This document shows, one piece after another, positions 7,232 to 14,050 of a DNA stretch of 26,513 nt. Below the pieces are notes generated by a model, which made no database searches, had not been told where the DNA came from, and saw nothing but the letters and a program-made list of their open reading frames with translations. The stretch lies in the NCBI GenBank assembly GCA_964487525.1, contig CAZAQC010000006.1, forward strand, positions 1 to 26,513, given 5' to 3'. The DNA comes from UBA2177 sp964487525 (GTDB lineage: Bacteria; Patescibacteriota; Dojkabacteria; SC72). Within the stretch, counting starts at the first letter, position 1; every line of letters starts with the position of its first letter. Both the position numbers and the translations under genes were made by a program.

Positions 7232-7933
7232 AGGTTCGCAATTAACTTCAGGGCCTTCGCAGGTACATAATTCATTCTTTTCTGTATCTTTGAATACATC
7301 ACCCGTACCATACAATCTTCCATTAAAGAAACAAGCGTTCAAATCATACAATTGTCCACTTTCATTTTGATAAAGTATGGAAAAACTATCTACATTGACA
7401 ACGTAATCCTTAACTACAAATGCATTTCCAATAACACAAACCTTCCCATAAAGTGTTTCATCTCTGTTTGTTACAGTAGTTAAGACTATACTATTCTCTG
7501 TCTGTTTAAATAGACCTATTTGAGTAGGAGCTATTCCTGCTTCTCCACAAAAAGCCTCTCTTTCTAAAATTATTTCTAATTCAGTCCCTTTGTTATTTAT
7601 ATCCGTCAAAGTTACCTTAGTTAGATCAGGAGATGATTTTTCCAAGAAATTTTTAAAACTATATGAAAAATTCAAATTATTTGATCCAAAATCCTCATAT
7701 GACATATTAACACTTGAATTATCACACACTATATCTCCATTCCAAGAACAAGAACAATCATCTCTACCTTCAAAGTCTGATATTAGTTCATTCTGTTTGT
7801 ATTCATTTCCCTCATACAAACAAATACCAAGTCCTAAGTTTCTTCTTGCAGTTACAAATAATACTAAAGCAGAAGATATTAAAAGAAATCCCGTGATTAT
7901 CAATAACCAGTTTTTTTGTCTTACAATTTCCAT
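7226..7933 (-). CDS. membrane-anchored extracytoplasmic protein with two terminal cysteine modules, unknown function
   Basis: I do not recognise the family. The 235-residue protein has a basic N-terminus and one membrane anchor (about 9-29); the rest should be outside the membrane. Two cysteine modules of matching geometry bracket it. The first is C38, G42, Y45, C60, C62, C70 and the second is C201, G205, Y208, C223, C225, C232. In both, the first two Cys are separated by 21 residues and Gly and Tyr fall at +4 and +7. The C-x-C-x(6-7)-C pattern resembles von Willebrand factor C or pacifastin-like knots, by pattern only. The central part (about 75-195) has two more Cys (129, 166). It converges on mraY, overlapping by 6 nt, and its upstream side faces the 11-bp repeat pairs. 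Confidence 0.75.
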   Translation of the reverse strand: MEIVRQKNWLLIITGFLLISSALVLFVTARRNLGLGICLYEGNEYKQNELISDFEGRDDCSCSWNGDIVCDNSSVNMSYEDFGSNNLNFSYSFKNFLEKSSPDLTKVTLTDINNKGTELEIILEREAFCGEAGIAPTQIGLFKQTENSIVLTTVTNRDETLYGKVCVIGNAFVVKDYVVNVDSFSILYQNESGQLYDLNACFFNGRLYGTGDVFKDTEKNELCTCEGPEVNCEPL

Positions 7934-7970
7934 AGCAACTTACATTTTATCATATTTACCACCCCCATAC

Positions 7971-7992
7971 AGGCCGGACCTAGGCCAGACCT
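7971..7992 (+). repeat. 11-bp quasi-palindrome pair A
   Basis: AGGCCGGACCT is followed directly by AGGCCAGACCT. The units fit the AGGYNNRACCT pattern of pairs B and C. The pair lies 38-59 bp before the start codon of the minus-strand gene, in otherwise AT-rich DNA. Confidence 0.65.
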
Positions 7993-8033
7993 TCTCTGAA
8001 TGTACTATTTATCAACATAATATAAGGAAGAAA

Positions 8034-8055
8034 AGGTAGGACCTTGGTACAACCT
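8034..8055 (+). repeat. 11-bp quasi-palindrome pair B
   Basis: AGGTAGGACCT followed directly by TGGTACAACCT. It begins 63 bp after pair A. Confidence 0.65.
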
Positions 8056-8080
8056 CTTGTAGTACTTCCTAAGCTTAATA

Positions 8081-8098
8081 TATCAAACTAATTTGATA
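8081..8098. repeat. inverted repeat TATCAAA/TTTGATA
   Basis: Perfect 7-bp arms (8081-8087 and 8092-8098) with a CTAA centre, between repeat pairs B and C. It has no T run, so it is not a terminator. It could be a separate operator half-site pair. Confidence 0.35.
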
Positions 8099-8117
8099 AT
8101 GTATTTAAGATTAAGAG

Positions 8118-8139
8118 AGGTACAACCTAGGTGCAACCT
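8118..8139 (+). repeat. 11-bp quasi-palindrome pair C, over the tatD -35 region
   Basis: AGGTACAACCT followed directly by AGGTGCAACCT. It begins 84 bp after pair B and covers about -51 to -30 relative to the predicted tatD start. No -35 box is otherwise present, so a bound activator could replace it, or a repressor could block it. Confidence 0.65.
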
Positions 8140-8153
8140 GGATCTAAGATTTG

Positions 8154-8162
8154 TGATACAAT
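8154..8162 (+). promoter_or_regulatory. tatD extended -10 promoter, leaderless
   Basis: TGATACAAT is an extended -10 (TG-N-TACAAT). It ends 6 nt before the tatD ATG, so transcription should begin at or next to the start codon. There is no recognisable -35. Confidence 0.65.
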
Positions 8163-8168
8163 CGTTTT

Positions 8169-9050
8169 ATGCATGATTCACATATTCATTTGGCCTTAGA
8201 GCCTTTAAAATCAAATTTACAGGAGATCATTCAGGGATTTGTATCAGACAATGGTAAATATATATTGACACAAGGAACTGACATTTTAGATTTTGAAGAC
8301 ACATTAAAGATTGCCAAGACAAATGAAAAGACCATACAGGTTGCTCTCGGACTACATCCAACTTTCTTTGAAGAACAAACCATAAACAGAGGAATATTTA
8401 AAAGCTTGACAGAAAAAACCCAAAAGTACTTGGATAAATTTGAGAACATTTTGTCTGAGAATATAGAGAAGATATCGGCAATAGGAGAAACAGGATTAGA
8501 TTACTACCAAAATACGTTTGATAAAAGTATAGACCAAAATTTAATTGAAGAAATAAAAGAAATTCAAAGGATTTCTTTTAAAAAACATATTCAATTAGCC
8601 ATACAACATAAATTGCCTTTGAGTATACATGCTAGAGATATAGCTTCTAGCAATGAATGTGCTAAAGACACACTGAAGATAGTCGCAGAAGAGGGTAGAG
8701 GCCTCCTAACAGGCTCTTTTCATAGTTATACTGGAGATATCTCATTATTAAATAACATTTTAGATTTAGGTTTTAGTGTTGGTTTCAATGCAATAATAAC
8801 ATACAGAAATGGAGAAAATGTTAGAGATATTCTAAGTGAAGTACCATTAGAAAGAATATTATTCGAAACAGATGGTCCCTTCCTCCCACCTCAATCAGTA
8901 AGAAAGGATAAAAAGATAACTGAGAAATTTGCTAAACCCTCACATGTAAGAGAAATCATTACTGTCGCTGCAGAGATTAAGGATGTAACTCCAAAGTATC
9001 TTGAGGATATAACAGATGAAAATTACGAAAAAACATTTCTTAATCTTTAA
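8169..9050 (+). CDS. tatD: TatD-family metal-dependent hydrolase (DNase)
   Basis: This is an amidohydrolase-fold enzyme of the TatD family, whose members act as 3'-5' exonucleases or deoxyribonucleases using two divalent metals. At 293 residues it is slightly longer than the roughly 260 of E. coli TatD. Metal-ligand motifs appear in order: H-x-H at residues 5 and 7 (MHDSHIH), AIGETGLDY with the bridging Glu, LSIHARD, GSFHSYTGD and ILFETDGPFL. The HxH sits right after the initiator Met, which confirms the start. The 3' end overlaps convergent rsmI by 11 nt. The upstream region holds three repeat pairs and a leaderless extended -10 promoter. The physiological substrate cannot be told from sequence. 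Confidence 0.92.
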   Translation: MHDSHIHLALEPLKSNLQEIIQGFVSDNGKYILTQGTDILDFEDTLKIAKTNEKTIQVALGLHPTFFEEQTINRGIFKSLTEKTQKYLDKFENILSENIEKISAIGETGLDYYQNTFDKSIDQNLIEEIKEIQRISFKKHIQLAIQHKLPLSIHARDIASSNECAKDTLKIVAEEGRGLLTGSFHSYTGDISLLNNILDLGFSVGFNAIITYRNGENVRDILSEVPLERILFETDGPFLPPQSVRKDKKITEKFAKPSHVREIITVAAEIKDVTPKYLEDITDENYEKTFLNL

Positions 9051-9732
9051 CTGGATTTATAACACATACAAATTCCCCATGGGGATTCTCTTCAAAGCCT
9101 GAGGTTTTTAGTTCCTCCATTGTTTCAGAGACTTTTCCAAAATAATTCTTCTCTTTTAATTTTGATATATCTTTTGCTAAAAAGACATTAACTTCTCCTA
9201 ACTGACTTTGAACCAATCCCAAAAGCTTAAGTAATCTCTTGGGAGATTCATATATTATCAATGTATTATGCAAATCCTTGTATATATCCAATATCTTCTT
9301 TCTTCTTACATCACTTTTAGGTAAAAACCCAAGAAAAACAAATCTATCTGTTGGGAGACCACTTATGGATAACGCAGAGGTTAACGCAGATGGTCCCGGT
9401 ATAGATATCACATCATAGTTATTCTCCCTTAGGTACTCTACCAACTTAAATCCAGGATCGGAGATTAAAGGAGTTCCTGAATCAGAAATTAAACCTAAAT
9501 CTAACCCCATATTTAATTTTTCGGTTATTTTTTCAATCATCCTCTCATGGTTCTGATCTCTGTATGATACAAGTTGTGTTTTAATATCATAATGATCTAA
9601 TAATTTCTTACTCTCTCTAGTGTCTTCTGCTAAAACAAAAGAAACTTCTTTTAGTTTTGAAATTGCTCTTAATGTAATATCTTCTAAATTTCCTATAGGG
9701 GTGGAAATAACATATAGCTTTCCTTTATTCAT
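9040..9732 (-). CDS. rsmI: 16S rRNA (cytidine-1402-2'-O)-methyltransferase RsmI
   Basis: RsmI methylates the 2'-O of C1402 in 16S rRNA, the nucleotide whose base is methylated by RsmH (3131). It belongs to the tetrapyrrole-methylase (SAM) superfamily. The 230-residue protein starts GKLYVISTPIGNLEDITLRA, the family signature. It then has LAEDTRESKKLL, the SAM-site LISDSGTPLISDPG, IPGPSALTSALSISG and LGFLPK. At about 230 residues it ends after the core fold, shorter than the roughly 286 of E. coli, so the small C-terminal domain appears to be missing. It is translated after truB with an 8-nt overlap, probably in one transcript from the promoter at 10438. It converges on tatD. Confidence 0.94.
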   Translation of the reverse strand: MNKGKLYVISTPIGNLEDITLRAISKLKEVSFVLAEDTRESKKLLDHYDIKTQLVSYRDQNHERMIEKITEKLNMGLDLGLISDSGTPLISDPGFKLVEYLRENNYDVISIPGPSALTSALSISGLPTDRFVFLGFLPKSDVRRKKILDIYKDLHNTLIIYESPKRLLKLLGLVQSQLGEVNVFLAKDISKLKEKNYFGKVSETMEELKTSGFEENPHGEFVCVINPVKD

Positions 9733-10411
9733 TATTTAATTCTATTAAATTTAACTTCACTCCCTCAATTATATCTTCAGAATTAATACCATCACCTACA
9801 TCAAACTCTCCAACTTTTATTCTTTTTAAATCAATTGCAGTAGCAAATGATCCTACTTTCTCACCTAAATCATTCACCAAAGTCCTAATATATGTCCCAC
9901 TCGAACAAATAACATCAAATTGAACAATTGGCCAAGAATATTCAGTAATATAAAATTTTGTAATGGTAACATTCTTAGGTTTTAATTCCACTGCTATATT
10001 CTCTCTAGCATATTCATATGCTTTCTTTCCTTTAACTTTTTTAGCTGAATATACAGGAGGAATTTGGGAGATATCTCCTAAGAAGTTTTTTTCAATAGCA
10101 GACATAAGAGTCTCCTGGGAGATCTTTTCTTCTACACTTGAATTGTTTATTTTCTTTCCTGTAATATCCTGAGTGTCTGTTGCAAATCCAAATTCTGCAG
10201 TAACAAGATATTCTTTTTCAAAAGAAAGGATTTTCTCCATTAACTTAGTTGATTTTCCTAGAAGGATAACAAGAAGCCCTGTTGCAAATGGATCCAAGGT
10301 ACCTGAATGTCCAATCTTTTGATTCTTTGGTAATATCTTTTTCAGCTTTCTAATAACATCATATGATGTTATACCTCTCTCCTTGTTAATTAACAAAATT
10401 CCGTCTATCAT
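9725..10411 (-). CDS. truB: tRNA pseudouridine(55) synthase TruB, short form
   Basis: TruB isomerises U55 in the T-loop of tRNAs. Family motifs are GILLINKERGITSYDVI (4-20), IGHSGTLDPFATGLL with catalytic Asp at residue 40, TDTQDITG, PPVYSAKKVKGKKAYEYAR and CSSGTYIRTLVNDLG. At 228 residues the protein ends shortly after the catalytic fold, so the C-terminal PUA domain of E. coli TruB (314 residues) is absent. The visible core is intact. It overlaps rsmI by 8 nt. An extended -10 promoter lies 26 nt before the ATG on the minus strand. The gene is divergent from the methyltransferase at 10449. Confidence 0.94.
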   Translation of the reverse strand: MIDGILLINKERGITSYDVIRKLKKILPKNQKIGHSGTLDPFATGLLVILLGKSTKLMEKILSFEKEYLVTAEFGFATDTQDITGKKINNSSVEEKISQETLMSAIEKNFLGDISQIPPVYSAKKVKGKKAYEYARENIAVELKPKNVTITKFYITEYSWPIVQFDVICSSGTYIRTLVNDLGEKVGSFATAIDLKRIKVGEFDVGDGINSEDIIEGVKLNLIELNNE

Positions 10412-10437
10412 TTAAATATAAATAATATTACAGTCTG

Positions 10438-10446
10438 ATTATACCA
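10438..10446 (-). promoter_or_regulatory. truB-rsmI extended -10 promoter
   Basis: On the minus strand the sequence is TGGTATAAT, a perfect TG-N-TATAAT. It ends 26 nt before the truB ATG, which predicts a leader of about 20 nt. The same 9-mer occurs 27 nt before the minus-strand gene at 11434. The plus-strand start at 10449 is almost on top of it, so divergent initiation could interfere. Confidence 0.6.
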
Positions 10447-10448
10447 CT

Positions 10449-10988
10449 ATGTTAAATGGGATAACCCTCGGAGTAATGATAATAGTAATACTTTTGATAG
10501 GAGGTCTAGTCCTAACAGTATTAATAAATATTCTTCTGATTCCTCTTTTAAAAACTCCTAAGAGTGTTCTACAAGAGATTGTTGATATCATGGACTTAAA
10601 GAAAGAAGATCTTTTAGTAGATTTGGGAAGTGGTGATGGTTCTCTCATTCTAAAAGCACATAGACAAAGTATGTGCGAATGTACAGGATATGATATTTCA
10701 CCAATTATGTTGATACTTGCAAAAACAAAGAAGGTGTTGCAATTCCCATTGGATAAGAAAATAAACTTTGAGGCAGAGGATATATTTAAAGTAAATTTAA
10801 ATAAATTTACAAAAATATACTGTTATTTAGATCAAAGAAGTATGGAGATATTAAAGCCTAAATTTGAAGAATTTGTTAAAAAGAATGGAGAAGTATATTC
10901 ATATAGATATGGAATAAAGGGAATGGAGAATGAAAAGATTATTGTGCTTCGGAATAAAGAGAATCTCTATGTATACAAAAGCAAATAG
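10449..10988 (+). CDS. membrane-anchored class I SAM-dependent methyltransferase (FAM173/DOT1-like pattern)
   Basis: The 179-residue protein has one long N-terminal hydrophobic segment (about 4-34) followed by a Rossmann methyltransferase domain. Motif I is LVDLGSGDGS (56-65), preceded by a KTPKSVLQEIVDIM helix; the GYDIS acidic strand follows. A TM segment followed by a P-x-x-V-x-x-M helix and DLGSGDG resembles the FAM173/ATPSc-KMT lysine methyltransferases and related small bacterial membrane methyltransferases. That resemblance is by eye, and the substrate is unknown. It is divergent from truB, with only 37 bp between. GATTAT 6 nt before the ATG could be a weak leaderless -10. It converges on the gene at 11000. 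Confidence 0.8.
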   Translation: MLNGITLGVMIIVILLIGGLVLTVLINILLIPLLKTPKSVLQEIVDIMDLKKEDLLVDLGSGDGSLILKAHRQSMCECTGYDISPIMLILAKTKKVLQFPLDKKINFEAEDIFKVNLNKFTKIYCYLDQRSMEILKPKFEEFVKKNGEVYSYRYGIKGMENEKIIVLRNKENLYVYKSK

Positions 10989-10999
10989 AACAATTTCAA

Positions 11000-11434
11000 T
11001 CAAACAGAGACCTCAGGAGTGATAAATTCATGAAATACAGATAAAATTCTAATAGAGTTTTTAAACACAATAGACGGATGTTCTCGATAGGTATATATTG
11101 TCCCTCTCTCATTCTCATTAGAATTTTTTATTGTGTAATTAAGATCCATTGGATCCTCAGAACATGAAATATATTCTAAATAGTTCTTACCTCTAAGCCC
11201 AACCATATAATATTCTCTTTTTTTCATACAAAGAACTAATTCAAGACATTTTTCTTCATAGTCACAAACTATTGAACAACCCTCTTTCGGAGAAACAGAT
11301 TCGTAAGCATCCTTAATAGACGAGACTATATGCTTTTGTAAAGGAATAACTATTGTATCCCTTTCTTGCTTCTGCATTGCATCCGAATCTAAAGACACAA
11401 TATCCTCAATATATAAAGTTTCTGTTTCACTCAT
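11000..11434 (-). CDS. conserved-looking hypothetical protein, 144 residues
   Basis: I do not recognise this protein. It is soluble by appearance, with no signal or membrane segment, an acidic N-terminus (about 1-25) and a mixed alpha/beta-like remainder. Cys residues cluster at CSIVCDYEEKC and C-M-K-K. Its reading frame fills the space between the convergent methyltransferase (12 bp away) and divergent rarA (67 bp away). It has its own extended -10 promoter and the only clear Shine-Dalgarno-like AGGA in the window, 7 nt before the ATG. These support a real gene. Confidence 0.7.
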   Translation of the reverse strand: MSETETLYIEDIVSLDSDAMQKQERDTIVIPLQKHIVSSIKDAYESVSPKEGCSIVCDYEEKCLELVLCMKKREYYMVGLRGKNYLEYISCSEDPMDLNYTIKNSNENERGTIYTYREHPSIVFKNSIRILSVFHEFITPEVSV

Positions 11435-11461
11435 TAATTTGTCCTATAATATTATTCCGTG

Positions 11462-11470
11462 ATTATACCA
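11462..11470 (-). promoter_or_regulatory. extended -10 promoter of the 144-residue protein gene
   Basis: TGGTATAAT on the minus strand, 27 nt before the ATG at 11434. It is the same 9-mer, at nearly the same distance, as the truB promoter. Confidence 0.6.
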
Positions 11471-11489
11471 AATACACACAAAATAACGA

Positions 11490-11495
11490 TATAAT
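11490..11495 (+). promoter_or_regulatory. rarA -10 box, leaderless
   Basis: Perfect TATAAT ending 6 nt before the rarA ATG, so the transcript should start at or beside the A of the start codon. No -35 is visible. Confidence 0.6.
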
Positions 11496-11501
11496 AAACA
11501 T

Positions 11502-12716
11502 ATGGCAATATATGAACCATTAGCATCAAAATACAGACCAAAGACTCTAGATGAATTTGTTGGTCAAAAACATTTAGTAGGGGAGAATGCCCCTATATAT
11601 AGATTCCTTAAGAGTGGTAATATACCCTCCATGATCTTCTGGGGGCCTCCAGGAACAGGCAAAACCACATTAGCATATATAATATCCCTTAATCTTTACT
11701 ATGACTTCCATAAGCTTCAGGCAGTCAATAGTGGAAAAGACGATTTAAGAAAAATCATTAAAATAGCTCTGTCCAATCAACAGTATGCTAAAAAGACAAT
11801 TCTCTTCCTAGACGAAATACATAGATGGAACAAAGCTCAACAAGATGCTTTACTCCCATATGTAGAGAAGGGAATAATAATACTAATAGGAGCTACTACA
11901 GAGAATCCTTCCTTTACAGTTAACACTCCTTTGCTTTCTAGAACAAAAGTTTTTGTATTTAAACAACAAACAGAGGAAGATATATATGATCTTTTAAAAA
12001 AGATTACAAAAAAAGAATTCCCAAATGTGACAATAAGCAAAAAAGAACTAGAAACAATGGCTAATCTCTCAAATGGGGATATTAGATCAGGATTAAACAT
12101 ATTAGAAATGGCTACTACATTAGCAATTTCTCAAAATAATGAAGATAGGAAGGCTAAAGTTACAGAAGAAATACTAAAAAATACAATTCAAAAACCAATC
12201 TACTATGACAAAAATGGAGAAGAACACTTCAACATAATATCTGCCATACACAAATCTATGAGATCATCAAATCCAGATGCAGCTTGCTACTGGGTAGGCA
12301 GAATGCTTCAAGCAGGAGAGGACCCTTTGTATGTTGCAAGAAGATTACTTAGATTTGCTAGTGAAGATGTAGGAAATGCTGATCCTAATGCTTTAGTTTT
12401 GGCAAATAATGTATATGAATCATGTCAAAAGATTGGGATGCCCGAATGTGAAGTTTTCTTAATGCAATTAGCCATATATCTCTCAAACGCACCTAAAGAC
12501 AATACTGCATATGTTGTAGAGAATATGATAAAAGAGGACATTGAGAAATATGGTAATTTACCAGTACCAATGAATATTAGAAATGCAGAAACTGAACTAA
12601 TGAAAAGCTTAGGGTATGGTAAAGGCTATCAATATGATCATGATTTACCAAACAAGAAATCTGATCAACAGTGTATGCCAGACAAACTAAAAGAAAAGAA
12701 ATATATTAAAAAATAA
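11502..12716 (+). CDS. rarA: replication-associated recombination protein RarA (MgsA), AAA+ ATPase
   Basis: RarA is a clamp-loader-like AAA+ ATPase that acts at stalled replication forks and ssDNA gaps. The 404 residues carry the start PLASKYRPKTLDEFVGQ, Walker A GPPGTGKT (48-55), Walker B LFLDEIHRW (101-109), the sensor-1 GATTENPSF and LLSRTKVF with the arginine finger region. The C-terminal RarA tetramerisation domain follows (about 200-390), with ISAIHKSMRSSNPDAACYW and RRLLRFASEDVGNADP. HolB and RuvB lack these C-terminal signatures. The gene is divergent from the hypothetical at 11434 and is followed by tyrS after 56 bp. Its -10 box predicts a leaderless message. Confidence 0.95.
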   Translation: MAIYEPLASKYRPKTLDEFVGQKHLVGENAPIYRFLKSGNIPSMIFWGPPGTGKTTLAYIISLNLYYDFHKLQAVNSGKDDLRKIIKIALSNQQYAKKTILFLDEIHRWNKAQQDALLPYVEKGIIILIGATTENPSFTVNTPLLSRTKVFVFKQQTEEDIYDLLKKITKKEFPNVTISKKELETMANLSNGDIRSGLNILEMATTLAISQNNEDRKAKVTEEILKNTIQKPIYYDKNGEEHFNIISAIHKSMRSSNPDAACYWVGRMLQAGEDPLYVARRLLRFASEDVGNADPNALVLANNVYESCQKIGMPECEVFLMQLAIYLSNAPKDNTAYVVENMIKEDIEKYGNLPVPMNIRNAETELMKSLGYGKGYQYDHDLPNKKSDQQCMPDKLKEKKYIKK

Positions 12717-12736
12717 TTAAAATTGACTATCATAAC

Positions 12737-12765
12737 TGGAAAATTCTAAATAATATATATATAAT
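12737..12765 (+). promoter_or_regulatory. tyrS promoter, near-leaderless
   Basis: TGGAAA (12737-12742, 4 of 6 match), a 17-bp spacer and a perfect TATAAT (12760-12765) end 7 nt before the tyrS ATG. Confidence 0.6.
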
Positions 12766-12772
12766 GACTTGA

Positions 12773-13993
12773 ATGGAAATCAGTACAAACAAAGAAATAA
12801 TAGAAAGAATACTAGAAAAGGGTGTTGAACAAATACTTCCTTCCAAGGACGCCCTTAAAACTCTTTTAGAGTCTGGCAAAAGAATAAATATATACCAAGG
12901 ATTTGATCCTACAGCTCCGACATTACACATTGGACACACAGTGGGAATGAGAAAACTAGAAGACTTTAGAAAGCTAGGGCATCATGTAATTTTCCTTGTC
13001 GGTGATTTTACAGCAAGAATAGGTGATCCAACAGACAAAACTTCAGCAAGAATCCAACTTACAAAGGAACAAGTAGAAGAGAATATGGAGTGCTATGTAG
13101 ACCAAGCTTCTAAGATAATTGATGTAAATAATAAAGAAAATCCAGTAGAAATACTCTTTAATAGTAAATGGTTAGAACCACTTAATTTCGCAGGTATAAT
13201 AAAATTAGCTTCAAAATTCACAGTACAACAAATGTTAAAAAGAGATATGTTCCAAAAAAGATTAGATTCTAACAAACCAATATATATCAACGAATTCCTA
13301 TACCCTCTTATGCAGGCATATGATTGTGTCAATATGAACATAGATGTTGAAGTAGGAGGAAACGATCAACTATTCAATATGTTAGCAGGAAGAGACCTAA
13401 TCATGAGTGAGCTTAACAAAGAGAAAATAGTTCTAGCAGGTAAACTCCTCGCAACATCAGACGGAACAAAGATGGGCAAATCTGAAGGAAATATGATTAA
13501 AATGAATGATAAACCAGAAGAAATCTTTGGCAAAGTAATGGCTTTCACAGATATAATGATTATTGGGGCATTCGAGATCTTAACTAGTGCTTCAATGAAA
13601 GAAGTAGCTGAATACAAAAAAAGAATGGAAACTGGAGAGAATCCAATAATCTTAAAAAAAGAATTGGCATATATGATTACTTCTGAAATAACAAATGAAG
13701 AAAAAGCAAAAAAAGCTCAACAGTATTTTGAATCAGTTTTCCAAAAGAATACTGAAGAAGTAGAAATACCAAGTATTGTAATTAACAAAGAACAAATTGC
13801 TTTAAATGAACTTTTAGTCGAAATTAAATTTGCAGCTAGCAAGTCTGAAGCAAAGAGATTAGCAGAGCAAGGTGCTGTAAAAGTAAATGATGAGAAGATA
13901 ACGGAGTACAATCATATCCTCAAAATTAAAAATATCCAACCTCTAACAATTAGAGTTGGAAGAAAGTTATGCACAGTAACATATCAAGCGTAA
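12773..13993 (+). CDS. tyrS: tyrosyl-tRNA synthetase
   Basis: This class Ic synthetase charges tRNA-Tyr. The 406 residues have normal length. The Rossmann domain has YQGFDPTAPTLHIGH with the HIGH motif at 52-55 and GDFTARIGDPTDKT (77-90). The central part has EVGGNDQLFNML, and the KMSKS loop is KMGKS (233-237) in LLATSDGTKMGKSEGN. A C-terminal S4-like RNA-binding domain (about 340-400) has FAASKSEAKRLAEQGAVKVND. It begins 7 nt after a strong -10 box. It is followed by a terminator/antiterminator-like sequence and then the RelA/SpoT homologue, which has no evident promoter of its own and probably depends on readthrough from tyrS. Confidence 0.96.
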   Translation: MEISTNKEIIERILEKGVEQILPSKDALKTLLESGKRINIYQGFDPTAPTLHIGHTVGMRKLEDFRKLGHHVIFLVGDFTARIGDPTDKTSARIQLTKEQVEENMECYVDQASKIIDVNNKENPVEILFNSKWLEPLNFAGIIKLASKFTVQQMLKRDMFQKRLDSNKPIYINEFLYPLMQAYDCVNMNIDVEVGGNDQLFNMLAGRDLIMSELNKEKIVLAGKLLATSDGTKMGKSEGNMIKMNDKPEEIFGKVMAFTDIMIIGAFEILTSASMKEVAEYKKRMETGENPIILKKELAYMITSEITNEEKAKKAQQYFESVFQKNTEEVEIPSIVINKEQIALNELLVEIKFAASKSEAKRLAEQGAVKVNDEKITEYNHILKIKNIQPLTIRVGRKLCTVTYQA

Positions 13994-13994
13994 C

Positions 13995-14026
13995 AGGGGG
14001 AAAGAAAAAACAGTATCTAACTCCCT
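13995..14026 (+). promoter_or_regulatory. candidate antiterminator hairpin after tyrS
   Basis: AGGGGG (13995-14000), 1 nt after the tyrS stop codon, can pair with CTCCCT (14021-14026) in 6 pairs including one G-U. The same CTCCCT is the 5' arm of the terminator at 14019-14046, so the two structures exclude each other. Confidence 0.45.
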
Positions 14027-14046
14027 CTGAATTAAGGGGGTTTTTT
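14019..14046 (+). terminator. Rho-independent terminator or attenuator between tyrS and the RelA/SpoT homologue
   Basis: AACTCCCT (14019-14026), an 8-nt loop and AGGGGGTT (14035-14042) form an 8-bp stem with one G-U pair, followed by a T run through 14046. It ends only 4 nt before the next ATG. Confidence 0.7.
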
Positions 14047-14050
14047 AATT

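Noticed and set aside
7590..8039. 149-codon plus-strand frame opposite the Cys-module protein
   Set aside because: The minus-strand protein has a membrane anchor and duplicated Cys pattern; the plus frame has no recognisable features and runs into the 11-bp repeats.
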